DNA of 64,000 bases, taken from NCBI RefSeq assembly GCF_018129385.1, contig NZ_JAFCLN010000004.1:424131-488130 (forward strand). The letters run 5' to 3'. The position numbers and the translations under genes are program-made. Below, in pieces: positions 32,076 through 42,006 of the stretch (positions are counted from its first letter, which is position 1; every line of letters starts with the position of its first letter). The notes beneath the pieces are model-generated. The model worked only from the letters and a program-made list of their open reading frames with translations. It was not told where the DNA came from and ran no database searches. The stretch comes from Bradyrhizobium lablabi (GTDB lineage Bacteria; Pseudomonadota; Alphaproteobacteria; Rhizobiales; Xanthobacteraceae).

Positions 32076-32729
32076 ATGTTGTACTGCCTAAGATCAATCA
32101 CGCGCGCAATTGCCTGCTCGGGTTTCGTTCTTGCCGCCGGCCAGGCCATGGCGGCGGACCCGACCGGCGACTGGCGTGTCGCTGACGGCGTCGCCAACAT
32201 CCGCGTCGCCCAATGTAACGGCAGCATGTGGGGTGCGGTGTCCTGGGAAAAAATTCCAGGCGGGCGCGACTCGAATAATCCGGACCCGGCAAAGCAAAGC
32301 CGGCCGACGCTCGGCATGCCGACCCTGATCAACATGAAGAAGAAGCCCGGCGTCGATCAGTGGGAAGGTCAGGTCTACAACGCCAAGGATGGCCAGACCT
32401 ACAGCGCGAGCATCAAGCCCGTCGGCAACGATCAGATGGAAATCCAGGGTTGCGTGCTGGGATTCTTGTGCGGCGGTGAAACCTGGACGCGCGTCGGGCC
32501 GCCGATCCCGTCGAGCCCCGTCAACAGCATGGCCAAAGGAACTGGAGGAACCAAGGGCGCGGCCACGGCGCCGGCACCGCAGGCGCAGCCTGCTCCGCCC
32601 AAGACAACGGGTTCAACGGCCCCCGCTCCTGCCCCTGCGCCGAAGGCACCGGGCCAGAAGCAGGCATCCGCTCAAGCCGATATTGGCGACATCTGCCTAC
32701 TCCGCGATATCGCGCGGTTTACCCATTAG
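32076..32729 (+). CDS. DUF2147 periplasmic protein with Pro/Ala-rich tail
   Basis: A 217-residue exported protein. The signal peptide ends near residue 26 (AAGQAMA-A). Residues about 28-140 form the DUF2147 domain: PTGDWRVADGVANIRVAQC, NPDPAKQSRPTLGMP, and the closing EIQGCVLGFLCGGETWTRV. A tail of about 75 residues is rich in Pro, Ala and Thr and is probably disordered. DUF2147 proteins often accompany hopanoid and envelope genes but have no defined activity. The last 33 bp overlap the 3' end of hpnN on the other strand, so the final residues (DIARFTH) are read antisense to it. Confidence 0.85.
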   Translation: MLYCLRSITRAIACSGFVLAAGQAMAADPTGDWRVADGVANIRVAQCNGSMWGAVSWEKIPGGRDSNNPDPAKQSRPTLGMPTLINMKKKPGVDQWEGQVYNAKDGQTYSASIKPVGNDQMEIQGCVLGFLCGGETWTRVGPPIPSSPVNSMAKGTGGTKGAATAPAPQAQPAPPKTTGSTAPAPAPAPKAPGQKQASAQADIGDICLLRDIARFTH

Positions 32730-35285
32730 CGCCGGCTGGAACAGCAGCACCGCCGCCAGCGTCACGACGAACGACATCGCGAGCAGCTTGCCCATGCTCG
32801 CGGTGCCGGGATGGCTGGACAGCCAAAGGCTGCCGAACGCCGTTGCCGTCGTCAGCGCGCTGTAGAAGATCGCGCGCGTCAGGCTGGACTGCAAGAGATC
32901 GGTGCGGCCGGAGCGCCAGGCCACGACATAGTAGATCTTGAACGCGACGCCGATGCCGAGCAGCAGCGGCAGCGCGACGATGTTGGCAAAATTCAGCGGC
33001 AGTCCGATCAGCACGCAGATTTCCATCGTCACCGCGCCGGCCACCAATAGCGGCACCATCGTCATCAGGACGTCGGAGAAACGCCGCAGCGTGAGCCAGA
33101 GCAGTCCGCTGATCACCAGCAGCGCCCAGATGCCGGCATGGATGAAGGCGCGCACGACGGTATCGCCCGATTTCAGAATCGACACCGGCCCGCCGATCGC
33201 GGTCGGTTCGGCCGTCAGCACCGCATCGGCAAACCGGCGCAGGTTGTCGTTGTCGTTGGGATCGCCCTTCGGCAGGACCTCGACACGAATCAAGCCGTCC
33301 TTGGCCCTCCAGCTATTGACGATCTCCGGAGGAAGATTGGCCAGGGTGACCGGCTGCGCCGACATCAGGGCCTTGAGGCCATCCAGCGTCATCTTCAGCG
33401 GCGCGATGAATACGTCCTGCGCCTTGTTGCGCGTTGCCTCGTCGCCGTCCGCAAGCTTCTGCAAGGCATCGGCGAGCCGGCGCGAAGCCACCGCACCCGG
33501 TCCCTTGCCGTCGCCGGCCGCCCTGCGCAGGCTATCCACCGAACTCTTCAGCGACTCGACGTTTTCCGTATCCGACGGCGCGGCGTCGACCGATTCCGGA
33601 TTGATCACCGGCAGCAGCACCTTCGCCGCCTTCTCGATCAGCTTGAGCTTGGCGGGCTGATCCTGCGGCACGAAGCTGTCGAGCGAGCGCACGCTGGCCA
33701 CTTCGGGCAATTTTTCCAGTCTCGCCTCGATCTTCCTGGCGTCGTCTTCCGACTTCGTCAGGACGTTGATGGCATTGGCGCCGGTGTTGGGATCCTTGCG
33801 CAGGTCGAGGAAGGTCGCGATCGACTCCACGTTGGGATTGCGCAGGTTGATCGGGTTGAAGTCGAACTTCATGTAATAAAGCAGCGGCAACCCGCCGATC
33901 ACGAGCAGCAGGGTGCCGACAATGATCGGAATGCGATGCCTCTCGAGGAAGTGGTCGACCGGCGCGAGGAAGGCGTAGCCGACCGGCTCGCTTTCGCCCG
34001 GCGGATTGAGCAGCTTGAGCAGCGCCGGCAGCGCGGTGATGCTGGAGATGAAGGCGAACAGCATGCCGGCGCCGGCGATCTTGCCGAGTTCGGCGATGCC
34101 CTTGTAGTCGGTCGGGATGAAGCAGAGGAAGCCGGCCGCGGTCGCCATCGCTGCGAGCGAGAGCGGCACCGCCGAGCGCCGCGCCGCTTCCGCCAGCGCT
34201 TCGGAGAGATTGTCGTTCTTGAAGCGCTCCGAGCGATAGCGCACGCTGAACTGGATGCCGAAGTCGACGCCGAGACCAACGAACAGCACCGCAAACGCGA
34301 TCGACAGCAGATTCAGCGAGCCGACCATCCACAGGCCGACGGCGGTGGTGATCGCAAGCCCGATGAACAGGTTCACGAAAACGGCGAAGATGATCTTTGC
34401 CGAATGCAGCGCCATCCAGAGGATGAGAAGCACGATCAGTACTGTGACGACGCCGTTGAGGATGGCGCCCTCCTGAACCGTTGCATATTCTTCGTTGGCG
34501 ATCGGAACCGGACCCGTCAGCCGTACACGCGCGCCATACACGCTGGCGAGCTTCAGGTCGGCTGCGGCTTTGCGGATCGCATCGGTGGCATCCTTGCCGG
34601 GCTCCAATGCCTGATAGTCGATGATCGGCTTGAACTCGATGAAGGAACGCCTGTCGGCGTCTGTCAGCGGCTTGTCGCTGACGAGTTCGCGCCAGGAGAA
34701 ATGCGCATCCTTCTTGTTGAGCACGGCCTCGACGGTTTGCGAGATGTAGTCGAACGGACGGGCGGCATTGTCGAGCTTGACCTGGCCGCGCTTGACGCCG
34801 GCAAGCCCCGTCTCCAACGCGCCGGTAAGACCGCGGATGCTGGGATCGCCGGCCATGATCTCGATCAGCGGTGCTGCCGACTCGAGCTGGGCCGTGGTCT
34901 TCGCGACCTCCTCGGTCGGCAGGAACAACAGACCATTACGCGCAAAGAACTCGCCGGAGCCGAGCGGCTGCACCGATTCAAAATTCTGGGTGTCGCCCTT
35001 GAGCTTGTCGGCCAGCGCATTGGCCGCGCTGCCGGCCAGTTCGGGAGTGGGCGCCTCCACCACCGCCAGAATCAGTTTCTCACGATCGAAGGCCTGCTCG
35101 AACTGGATGTCGCGTTGGCGCCAGTCGAGCTCCGGCGAAATCAGCTTGTTGATGTCGGTGTTGATGGCGAAATGCCGAGCGGCATAGATGCTCGAGGCGA
35201 CCGACAAGACGAGCGAAAGGATCAGGACAAGAGGAGCGAAGCGCGTACAAGCCTTGACGATCGATACGACAATATTTGTCAGCAC
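32697..35285 (-). CDS. hpnN: Hopanoid RND transporter HpnN
   Basis: An 862-residue MMPL/RND membrane protein, the family that moves hopanoids from the inner to the outer membrane. Two halves each have one leading helix, a periplasmic domain (about residues 45-270 and 470-700) and a helix bundle. Recognisable parts are LFVGLGVDFGIQFSVRYRSE in the first bundle and LPLLLGIGVAFKIYYVVAW in the second, with AIFYSALTTATAFGSLWLSS following. It lies in the hopanoid locus, divergent from ispH-hpnH and next to hpnO. It would localise the C-35 hopanoids made by the neighbouring genes. The gene ends inside the convergent DUF2147 gene. Confidence 0.92.
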   Translation of the reverse strand: MLTNIVVSIVKACTRFAPLVLILSLVLSVASSIYAARHFAINTDINKLISPELDWRQRDIQFEQAFDREKLILAVVEAPTPELAGSAANALADKLKGDTQNFESVQPLGSGEFFARNGLLFLPTEEVAKTTAQLESAAPLIEIMAGDPSIRGLTGALETGLAGVKRGQVKLDNAARPFDYISQTVEAVLNKKDAHFSWRELVSDKPLTDADRRSFIEFKPIIDYQALEPGKDATDAIRKAAADLKLASVYGARVRLTGPVPIANEEYATVQEGAILNGVVTVLIVLLILWMALHSAKIIFAVFVNLFIGLAITTAVGLWMVGSLNLLSIAFAVLFVGLGVDFGIQFSVRYRSERFKNDNLSEALAEAARRSAVPLSLAAMATAAGFLCFIPTDYKGIAELGKIAGAGMLFAFISSITALPALLKLLNPPGESEPVGYAFLAPVDHFLERHRIPIIVGTLLLVIGGLPLLYYMKFDFNPINLRNPNVESIATFLDLRKDPNTGANAINVLTKSEDDARKIEARLEKLPEVASVRSLDSFVPQDQPAKLKLIEKAAKVLLPVINPESVDAAPSDTENVESLKSSVDSLRRAAGDGKGPGAVASRRLADALQKLADGDEATRNKAQDVFIAPLKMTLDGLKALMSAQPVTLANLPPEIVNSWRAKDGLIRVEVLPKGDPNDNDNLRRFADAVLTAEPTAIGGPVSILKSGDTVVRAFIHAGIWALLVISGLLWLTLRRFSDVLMTMVPLLVAGAVTMEICVLIGLPLNFANIVALPLLLGIGVAFKIYYVVAWRSGRTDLLQSSLTRAIFYSALTTATAFGSLWLSSHPGTASMGKLLAMSFVVTLAAVLLFQPALMGKPRDIAE

Positions 35286-35721
35286 AACGTTTCTTTCCGA
35301 TTTGGCGAGCTTGCAAAAACGCCCGCTGTCTAGCGGAGTTCCACCTGCCGATCTAATGCTTGTTTCGGCTGTGTTCCCTGGAAAACCATGGAAAGTGTCG
35401 AAACACGCCGATCAGCGCCGCCGGTTGATATAGCCCGGATCGGTGGGCGGGAAAGTGACGAACAAGTGAGGCTCGACGCTTCATTTGCTTACTATAATAC
35501 CTTTCATGATCAGGTATTAACGATCGCACTGCGATCTGCCTTTCCCGACAGCAGTTTTTTTGAGACAAAGCCCGGTGGTTCCAGGTGCGCGGGACAAGGC
35601 ATAGGGCGCGGAACCGGCATGGTGCGGATATTGCAGCTTCCGGCTCAAGGATTAGTTCCTTGAGTTCGGCGGCGTGCGGCGTCGAAAAGGAATGTGGTGC
35701 AACGTGCGTAACGGACGTCCC
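35286..35721. other. 436-bp divergent region between hpnN and ispH
   Basis: It should hold the hpnN and ispH-hpnH promoters. The part 35480-35560 is the most AT-rich (ttgcttactataataccttt, then gatcaggtattaacgatcg) and is the likely promoter zone for ispH. No gene, repeat or riboswitch is recognised. Confidence 0.5.
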
Positions 35722-36648
35722 ATGGAAGTGTATCTTGCGCAGCCGCGCGGCTTTTGCGCCGGCGTGGTGCGCGCCATCGAGATCGTCGAGCGCGCGCTCG
35801 AGAAATACGGCCCGCCCGTCTATGTCAGGCACGAGATCGTGCACAACAAATACGTGGTCGAGAGCCTGAAGGCCAAGGGCGCGATCTTCGTCGAGGACCT
35901 CTCCGAGGTTCCGCCGCGCTCGGTGACCGTGTTCAGCGCCCATGGCGTGGCCCGCAGCGTCGAGGAAGAGGCCGCCGCGCGCGATCTTCCCGTCCTCAAT
36001 GCCACCTGCCCGCTGGTCACCAAGGTCCATAACCAGGGCAAGCGCTACATGGCCAAGGGCCGGGCGCTGATCCTGATCGGCCATGCCGGCCACCCCGAGG
36101 TCGAGGGAACCATGGGCCAGGTTCCAGGGCCCGTGACTCTGGTCCAGAATGTCGACGACGTGGCCGCCCTGACCCTGCCCGCCGACACGCCGGTGGCCTA
36201 CATCACCCAGACCACCCTCTCCGTGGACGACACAAAAGACATAATTTCGGCCCTTCAGGCGCGTTTTACAGATATTCAAGGCCCTGACATCCGCGATATC
36301 TGCTATGCGACACAGAACCGCCAATCTGCGGTAAGGGACCTGAGCAAACTGGTGGATGTCATCCTGGTGGTGGGGGCCGCCAATAGTTCCAATTCCAACC
36401 GGCTGCGCGAAATCGGCACCGAGGTCGGGGTCGCGAGTTATCTCATCGCTGACGGCAGCGAACTCAATCCGGAATGGCTGAGGGATGCAAAGGCGGTGGG
36501 GATCACCGCGGGCGCATCCGCCCCCGAGGTCCTGGTTGACGACGTGATCGAGGCCTTGCGGCGCATCGGACCGGTGACGGTCTCGGTGGTGCCGGGACGG
36601 GAAGAAAACATCGAGTTCCGGCTTCCGGCCGAACTGACTGCGAACTGA
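35722..36648 (+). CDS. ispH: 4-hydroxy-3-methylbut-2-enyl diphosphate reductase
   Basis: A 308-residue iron-sulfur enzyme that makes IPP and DMAPP in the last step of the MEP pathway. The three cluster ligands are C12 (PRGFCAG), C96 (NATCPL) and C194 (DICYATQ). The substrate-binding [13 protein letters not shown] and the [11 protein letters not shown] block are intact. The chosen start gives the family N-terminus [14 protein letters not shown] codons at 35674 and 35692 are in frame but less likely. It sits 57 bp upstream of hpnH, so it appears to be a copy dedicated to feeding hopanoid synthesis. A second copy elsewhere in the genome is likely but unseen. Confidence 0.93.
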   Translation: MEVYLAQPRGFCAGVVRAIEIVERALEKYGPPVYVRHEIVHNKYVVESLKAKGAIFVEDLSEVPPRSVTVFSAHGVARSVEEEAAARDLPVLNATCPLVTKVHNQGKRYMAKGRALILIGHAGHPEVEGTMGQVPGPVTLVQNVDDVAALTLPADTPVAYITQTTLSVDDTKDIISALQARFTDIQGPDIRDICYATQNRQSAVRDLSKLVDVILVVGAANSSNSNRLREIGTEVGVASYLIADGSELNPEWLRDAKAVGITAGASAPEVLVDDVIEALRRIGPVTVSVVPGREENIEFRLPAELTAN

Positions 36649-36705
36649 TCCGAACTGGGGCTGATCCAAACTGTCTGTTGCTACAAGTCCAGAAAGAAAC
36701 TTCGA

Positions 36706-37878
36706 ATGGCAATACCCTTCTTCAAGGAAATGCGTATCGGCGGTTATTTGCTCAAGCAGAAACTGCTTGGCCGCAAACGCTACCCTCTCGTGCTGATGCT
36801 GGAACCGTTGTTCCGTTGCAACCTCGCCTGCGTCGGCTGCGGCAAGATCGACTATCCCGACGCCATCCTCAACCGTCGCATGAGCGCGCAGGAATGCTGG
36901 GACGCGGCCGACGAATGCGGCGCGCCGATGGTGGCGATCCCGGGCGGCGAGCCGCTGATCCACAAGGAAATCGGCGAGATCGTGCGCGGCCTCGTGGCGC
37001 GCAAGAAGTTCGTCTCGCTCTGCACCAACGCGTTGCTGCTGGAGAAGAAGCTCGATCTGTTCGAGCCTTCCCCTTACCTGTTCTTCTCCGTGCATCTCGA
37101 CGGCCTGAAGGATCACCACGACAAGGCGGTGTCGCAGAAGGGCGTGTTCGATCGCGCCGTTTCGGCGATCAAGGCGGCCAAAGCGCGCGGCTTCACCGTC
37201 AACGTCAACGCCACCATCTTCGACGGCCACCCGGCGGAAGAGATCGCAAAATTCCTCGACTTCACCACCGAGCTCGGCGTCGGCGTGTCGATGTCACCGG
37301 GCTATGCCTATGAGCGTGCGCCGGACCAGGAGCACTTCCTCAACCGCACCAAGACCAAAAAGCTGTTCCGCGACGTCTTTGCGCTCGGCAAGGGCAAGAA
37401 GTGGAATTTCATGCACTCCGGCGTGTTCCTCGACTTCCTGGCCGGCAACCAGTCGTTCGAATGCACCCCGTGGGGCATGCCCGCGCGCAACATTTTCGGC
37501 TGGCAGAAGCCCTGCTACCTGCTCGGCGAAGGCTACACCAAGACCTTCAAGGAGCTGATGGAGACCACCGACTGGGACACTTACGGCACCGGCAAGTACG
37601 AAAAGTGCGCCGACTGCATGGCCCATTGCGGCTACGAGCCGACGGCGGCCACCGCGGCCCTGAACAATCCGTTCAAGGCGGCCTGGATCGCCCTGCGCGG
37701 CATCCGGACCACGGGTCCGATGGCGCCGGAAATCGATCTCTCGAAGCAGCGCCCGGCACAGTACATCTTCTCCCAGCAGGTGCAGAAGAAGCTGTCGGAG
37801 ATCCGCCGCGACGAGGCGCTCGCCGCCCAGCAGAAGGCCGAGCAAAAGGCAGCCCAGCAAGCTTCGACGGCCGCCTGA
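36706..37878 (+). CDS. hpnH: Adenosyl-hopene transferase HpnH (radical SAM)
   Basis: A 390-residue radical SAM enzyme that joins a 5'-deoxyadenosyl group to diploptene, giving adenosylhopane, the first step to C-35 hopanoids. The cluster motif is C38-x3-C42-x2-C45 (CNLACVGC). The family blocks VAIPGGEPLIHKEIGEIV, FFSVHLDGLKDHHD and NVNATIFDGHPAEEI follow, and a Cys-rich part near 300 (KYEKCADCMAHCGYEP) probably binds an auxiliary cluster or metal. The C-terminus is a charged Gln/Ala-rich helix. It is cotranscribed with ispH and ends at a strong terminator. Confidence 0.95.
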   Translation: MAIPFFKEMRIGGYLLKQKLLGRKRYPLVLMLEPLFRCNLACVGCGKIDYPDAILNRRMSAQECWDAADECGAPMVAIPGGEPLIHKEIGEIVRGLVARKKFVSLCTNALLLEKKLDLFEPSPYLFFSVHLDGLKDHHDKAVSQKGVFDRAVSAIKAAKARGFTVNVNATIFDGHPAEEIAKFLDFTTELGVGVSMSPGYAYERAPDQEHFLNRTKTKKLFRDVFALGKGKKWNFMHSGVFLDFLAGNQSFECTPWGMPARNIFGWQKPCYLLGEGYTKTFKELMETTDWDTYGTGKYEKCADCMAHCGYEPTAATAALNNPFKAAWIALRGIRTTGPMAPEIDLSKQRPAQYIFSQQVQKKLSEIRRDEALAAQQKAEQKAAQQASTAA

Positions 37879-37913
37879 CGCGCCGCGCGAGACAAAGACA
37901 ACGCGAGGAAAGG

Positions 37914-37945
37914 AAAAAGGCCCGACCATCGGTCGGGCCTTTTTC
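37914..37945 (+). terminator. Rho-independent terminator after hpnH
   Basis: aaaggcccgacc (37916-37927) and ggtcgggccttt (37931-37942) form a perfect 12-bp stem with loop atc, extending into a T-run. It separates hpnH from the convergent hpnG. Confidence 0.92.
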
Positions 37946-37991
37946 ATGCAATGATTTCCATGCGCCGAGTTCTACGCGATGCGCAGGGCGC

Positions 37992-38738
37992 TCAGGCGTT
38001 CACCGGGACGAGGCTCTCGTCGCCGAGCAGGCCGCGGCAACCGCGCAAGGAACGCAGCGCGCGGTTGAAGTCGAGGCCGGTCGACACCAGCGCACGCAAC
38101 GTCATCGGATTGCGCGCGACGCCGCGCAGCACCGTGCGCAGATCGATGTCGCCGTTCGGTTTGATCGCGGACTGCGCCAGCGCCGGCAGCGCCCGATGCG
38201 CAGGATCGCTGATCACACGCAGCGCCGCGAACGGCAACCCGGCCTCGGCGGCATAGGCGGCGGCGATATGGCTCTCCATATCGACGGCGGCAGCCCCCGT
38301 CACCGAGCGCAGCGCGGCTTTGCAGGACCGGCCCGCTACCACCTGCTCGACGCCGGCCAACGCGCCACGGACCACGCGGCGGCGCTTCAGCGCGATGTTG
38401 GCGATCACTTCCTCGTCCAGCGAGGAACCCGCCAGCCAGCGTGTATCGCCGGCGGTTACTTCGGTCGCCACCACGACATCGCCGGACTTCAGCGCCGGAT
38501 CGAGGCCACCGGCCACGCCGAAGCTGATCACGCCTCTGAACGTCGACGAATCGAGCGTCGAGAGCAGATTCCGCAATTGCCTGGGATCACTACTGCTGCA
38601 AATGACGATCATACCGGGCCCGGCAGCAATGCGGGCCTCCTGCGGTAGTCCTGTAACAATCAAGACCGGTCGTGAATCGATCGCATGTTCCCCAATCGAT
38701 CTATCCACGAGCGCGGCCGCGCCCGCCCCCAAAGTCAC
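37992..38738 (-). CDS. hpnG: Hopanoid nucleoside phosphorylase-like HpnG
   Basis: A 248-residue phosphorylase-fold protein that removes adenine from adenosylhopane to give ribosylhopane. Features: DSRPVLIVTGLPQEARIAAG, VISFGVAGGLDPALKSGDVV and GAAAVDMESHIAAAYA, which contains the acidic residue that contacts ribose in nucleoside phosphorylases. The start is a GTG at 38738 that overlaps the shc stop (GTGA), giving strict coupling. A longer frame to 38885 lies wholly inside shc and is rejected. It is the last gene of the hpnCDE-shc-hpnG operon and converges on hpnH. Confidence 0.9.
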   Translation of the reverse strand: MTLGAGAAALVDRSIGEHAIDSRPVLIVTGLPQEARIAAGPGMIVICSSSDPRQLRNLLSTLDSSTFRGVISFGVAGGLDPALKSGDVVVATEVTAGDTRWLAGSSLDEEVIANIALKRRRVVRGALAGVEQVVAGRSCKAALRSVTGAAAVDMESHIAAAYAAEAGLPFAALRVISDPAHRALPALAQSAIKPNGDIDLRTVLRGVARNPMTLRALVSTGLDFNRALRSLRGCRGLLGDESLVPVNA

Positions 38739-40708
38739 ATCCCGACCCCTACCACCCTGCTGTTGGTGCTTCTCAAATTCCGGTACCGCGCCAGAGCCCA
38801 GAGCGGAAAGAATTTCGAGTAGCCATGGTATCGCAAGTAAAACACGCGCGGAAAGCCCGTAGCCGTGTGACGCTGCTCGTCCCACAAACCTTTTTCGGTT
38901 TGTGTGCTTTTTAGGTACTCAATACCCCTGATAACTGCGACATTTTGGACCTCTCCAGCAGCCATCAGAGCAAGCAAAGCCCATGCCGTTTGCGAGGCGG
39001 TGGACGGGCAGCCCTCGAATCCCCTGTAGTCGAGCCGGTAGCTGACGGCGTCCTCGCCCCAGCCTCCGTCCTTGTTCTGGATCGACTCCAGCCAGTTCAC
39101 CGCCTTGCGAATCATCGGATCGGCGTGATCGACGCCTGCGGCATTGAGCGCGCACAGCACCGACCAGGTTCCATAGATGTAGTTGAGCCCCCAGCGGCCG
39201 TACCAGGAACCCTCCGCGAGCTGGGTGCGGCGAAGGTAGGCAATGCCGTCAGCGACCGCCTTGCTGCTTTGCGCGGTCTCGCCGAGCTGGGCCAGCATCG
39301 AGACGCAGCGCGCGGTGACGTCCTCCGTCGGCGGATCGAGCAGCGCGCCGTGATCGGAGAACGGGATGTTGTTGAGGTAGTATTCGAGATTGTTGACGTC
39401 GAACGCGGCCCAGCCGCCGTCGCGGCTCTGCATGCCCTCGATCCACTCGCGGCCGCGCGCGATCGCGCCGTCATATTCGCGGCTGCCGGCGTTGCGCTGC
39501 TCGCGGTCCATCGCCATGACCACCACGGCGGTGTCGTCGAGATCGGGATAGTGCGCGTTGTTGTACTGGAATGCCCAGCCGCCCGGCCGCGTATTCGGGC
39601 GCTTGACCGCCCAGTCGCCCTTGAGGTCGAGCACCTGGAGCGGCTTCAGCCAGTCGAGCCCTTGCTTGGCCTTCGGTACGGCTTTTTCACCGCCCGCTTC
39701 CAGCAGCGCGTGACAGGCCAGCGCGGTGTCCCACACCGGCGAGACGCAGGGCTGGCAATAGGCTTCGTGCTCGCCGATCACCAGCAGCTTGTCGATGCCC
39801 CGCCGTGTGATCGCGCGCGGCGGAAAATTCTCGTCCTTGCCGAGCGCGTCATACATCATCACGATGTTGGCCATCGGCGGATAGATCGCGCCCATGCCGT
39901 CTTCGCCGTTCAGCCGCTCTTCGATGAAGGCCAGCGCAGCATCGATGGCGCGCTTGCGCAGGCTCTTCGGAAACAGCGGTTCGATCACGCGCAGGATGCC
40001 GTCGAGCGTGCGGAACAGCGTGAACCAGGCCTGGCTCTGGTGCGGCGCCTTTGCGGTCATGCCGAGCGTTTTCGGATCCTGTACGAACAGCTCGTCGATC
40101 CCGACGCCCTTCGGATTCCTCGCGCGCGGCTTCAGTGCGGCCAGCACCATCAGCGGCACCATGGTGGTGCGCGCCCAGTAGGAAATCTTGTTGAGGTGGA
40201 ATGGCGACCACATCGGCAGCAGCATGATCTCGATCGGCAGCACCGGCACCGCGCGCCAGGTGACGACGCCATAGAGCGCGAGCAGAAAACGCGTGAACAC
40301 GTTGCTGCCGGCGGCCCCCCCGCGCGAGAGGATCGCCTCGCGCGCCCGCACCATGTGCGGCGCATCGATGGAGTCGCCGATCATCTTCAGCGCGAAATAC
40401 GCCTTCACACTCGCGCTCATGTCGAACGGGCCGTAATAGACCAGCGGCCAGCCGCCATGGTCCCCCTGTAGCCGCCGCAGATAGTTGGCGATCTTGGCTT
40501 CGAGCTCGGCATCGACGGGCTCGGCGAGATAATGGCGCAGCAGGATATATTCCGACGGGATCGTCGCGTCGGCTTCCAGCTCGAACACAAAGTGTCCGTC
40601 GGGCTGGCGAAGGCCGAGCAGCGCATCGGTCGCCTTGGCAATGCTCGTCTCGAGCGCAGCGGGGTCGACGCCGGGAGTGGGATTTGAGGAATGCATGTTC
40701 ACTGACAT
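38735..40708 (-). CDS. shc: Squalene-hopene cyclase
   Basis: A 657-residue triterpene cyclase, also called HpnF, that folds squalene into hopene/hopanol at the inner membrane. The catalytic DXDD motif is at 389-392 (DLDDTAVV); the middle residue protonates the terminal double bond. Several QW repeats are visible, among them QGDHGGWP, QSRDGGWAAF, QLAEGSWYGRWG, QNKDGGWGE and QTEKGLWDE. The start at 40708 follows agggt; a second ATG at 40696 is in frame. It comes 44 bp after hpnE and overlaps hpnG by 4 bp. Confidence 0.96.
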   Translation of the reverse strand: MSVNMHSSNPTPGVDPAALETSIAKATDALLGLRQPDGHFVFELEADATIPSEYILLRHYLAEPVDAELEAKIANYLRRLQGDHGGWPLVYYGPFDMSASVKAYFALKMIGDSIDAPHMVRAREAILSRGGAAGSNVFTRFLLALYGVVTWRAVPVLPIEIMLLPMWSPFHLNKISYWARTTMVPLMVLAALKPRARNPKGVGIDELFVQDPKTLGMTAKAPHQSQAWFTLFRTLDGILRVIEPLFPKSLRKRAIDAALAFIEERLNGEDGMGAIYPPMANIVMMYDALGKDENFPPRAITRRGIDKLLVIGEHEAYCQPCVSPVWDTALACHALLEAGGEKAVPKAKQGLDWLKPLQVLDLKGDWAVKRPNTRPGGWAFQYNNAHYPDLDDTAVVVMAMDREQRNAGSREYDGAIARGREWIEGMQSRDGGWAAFDVNNLEYYLNNIPFSDHGALLDPPTEDVTARCVSMLAQLGETAQSSKAVADGIAYLRRTQLAEGSWYGRWGLNYIYGTWSVLCALNAAGVDHADPMIRKAVNWLESIQNKDGGWGEDAVSYRLDYRGFEGCPSTASQTAWALLALMAAGEVQNVAVIRGIEYLKSTQTEKGLWDEQRHTATGFPRVFYLRYHGYSKFFPLWALARYRNLRSTNSRVVGVGM

Positions 40709-40752
40709 ACCCTGTGTTCGCGCCGGGTTCGATTGCAAACCAGGCTGGGTCT

Positions 40753-42006
40753 TCAGGCGCCTCGCATGGCCAGAACGAGATCGGCGGCGCGATCGCCCGA
40801 CCGCACCGATCCCTCGATCGTTGCAGGCAACCCCGTAGCAGTCCAATCGCCCGCAAGGAACAGGTTTTTGTAGGCCGTAACCGGCCCCGGACGCAGCGCA
40901 TTCTGCTCCGGCGTCGCCTCGAATGTGGCACGGCGCTCACGCACGATCTGCCACGCCGGCAGCTCGCCGGTCACGCCGGCGGCCTTGCAGATGTCGCGCC
41001 AGATCGCCTGCGCCAGCTCTTCGCGCGGCATGTCGACGAGACGGTCGCCATTGCTGATGGTGATCGACAGCCGCTGTGGGAATGCGAACAGCCATTCCAC
41101 GAGCCCGCCGACAACGCCGAGGATCGGCGGCGCATTCGGCGGCGGATCGAAGCGGAAATGCGCGTTCACGATGGCGCGGTACTTCGTCGGCGTCTTGATT
41201 CCCGGCAGCAGCGTTGCCGCGCCGCGCGGCGGCACCGCCAGCACCACGGCGTCATCAGGACCGAGCGCGATCTTGTCGGTACCGAAATCGAGCTCGGTGA
41301 CACGGCCGTCCGAATTCGCGAACGCGCGCAGCTCATGGCTCATGCGCACGCTGGCGCCCCTGCTCTCCAGCAGCTTGACGGCGGGCTCGATCAGCACGTC
41401 GGAAAGGCCATCGCGTGCGATCAGCGGGCGGCAGGCTTGCCCGCCCGCGAGCAGCGTTTCCCGCACGATCGCGCCGGCCAGACCCGCCGATCCCTCCGGC
41501 GGATCGCAATTGAGCGCGGCAAGCAGCAGCGGCTCCACGAGCCGCTGATACAGCGTGCCCTCGCACGGGATGGTGTCGCCGACCAGCTTGTCCGCACCGG
41601 CCCAGACGATCGGCGCGAGCTTCAGGTAGTCGAGCAGCCCGGTATCGGGAACGCGGCGCGATTCGTCGAACACCCAGGTCGGCAGGCGGCTGTCGCCGAG
41701 ATCGAGCTGCCAGCGCTGGCCCGTCGAGATATCGACGAACGGAAACTGCGCGCGCGCCGGACCCACCAGCCCCGCTTCGGTGCCGATCGCACGGGCATAG
41801 TCGCGCACATGATGGTTGCCCGACAGCACCAGATGATTGCCGTTGTCGATGGTCAGATTGGTCGCGGCGTCGAAATAGGAACGGCAGCGGCCACCGGCCT
41901 GCTGCGTCGCCTCATGGACATGCACCAGGCAGCCGGCATTGCTCAGCCGCACGGCTGCGGAGAGGCCGGAAACGCCGGCGCCGATGATGTGAACGGTCTT
42001 TGGCAT
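40753..42006 (-). CDS. hpnE: Hydroxysqualene dehydroxylase HpnE
   Basis: A 417-residue FAD enzyme of the amine-oxidase/desaturase fold that reduces hydroxysqualene to squalene. The dinucleotide-binding motif is HIIGAGVSGLSAAVRLSNAG at residues 6-25, with EATQQAGGRCRSY. The C-terminal FAD contact is LFLAGDWTATGLPATIEGSV. The ATG shares one base with the hpnD stop (TGATG), so translation is coupled; the frame is open further upstream but only as a shadow of hpnD. It acts after HpnD and HpnC. Confidence 0.93.
   Translation of the reverse strand: MPKTVHIIGAGVSGLSAAVRLSNAGCLVHVHEATQQAGGRCRSYFDAATNLTIDNGNHLVLSGNHHVRDYARAIGTEAGLVGPARAQFPFVDISTGQRWQLDLGDSRLPTWVFDESRRVPDTGLLDYLKLAPIVWAGADKLVGDTIPCEGTLYQRLVEPLLLAALNCDPPEGSAGLAGAIVRETLLAGGQACRPLIARDGLSDVLIEPAVKLLESRGASVRMSHELRAFANSDGRVTELDFGTDKIALGPDDAVVLAVPPRGAATLLPGIKTPTKYRAIVNAHFRFDPPPNAPPILGVVGGLVEWLFAFPQRLSITISNGDRLVDMPREELAQAIWRDICKAAGVTGELPAWQIVRERRATFEATPEQNALRPGPVTAYKNLFLAGDWTATGLPATIEGSVRSGDRAADLVLAMRGA

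Noticed and set aside
33138..35333. A 731-codon plus-strand open frame opposite hpnN
   Set aside because: Shadow of hpnN with no domain-like sequence; the minus strand encodes all RND features.
38739..38885. N-terminal extension of hpnG
   Set aside because: The extra residues are encoded wholly inside shc, and a GTG overlapping the shc stop gives a family-like N-terminus.
38945..40471. A 508-codon plus-strand open frame opposite shc
   Set aside because: Shadow frame; the minus strand has the DXDD motif and QW repeats.
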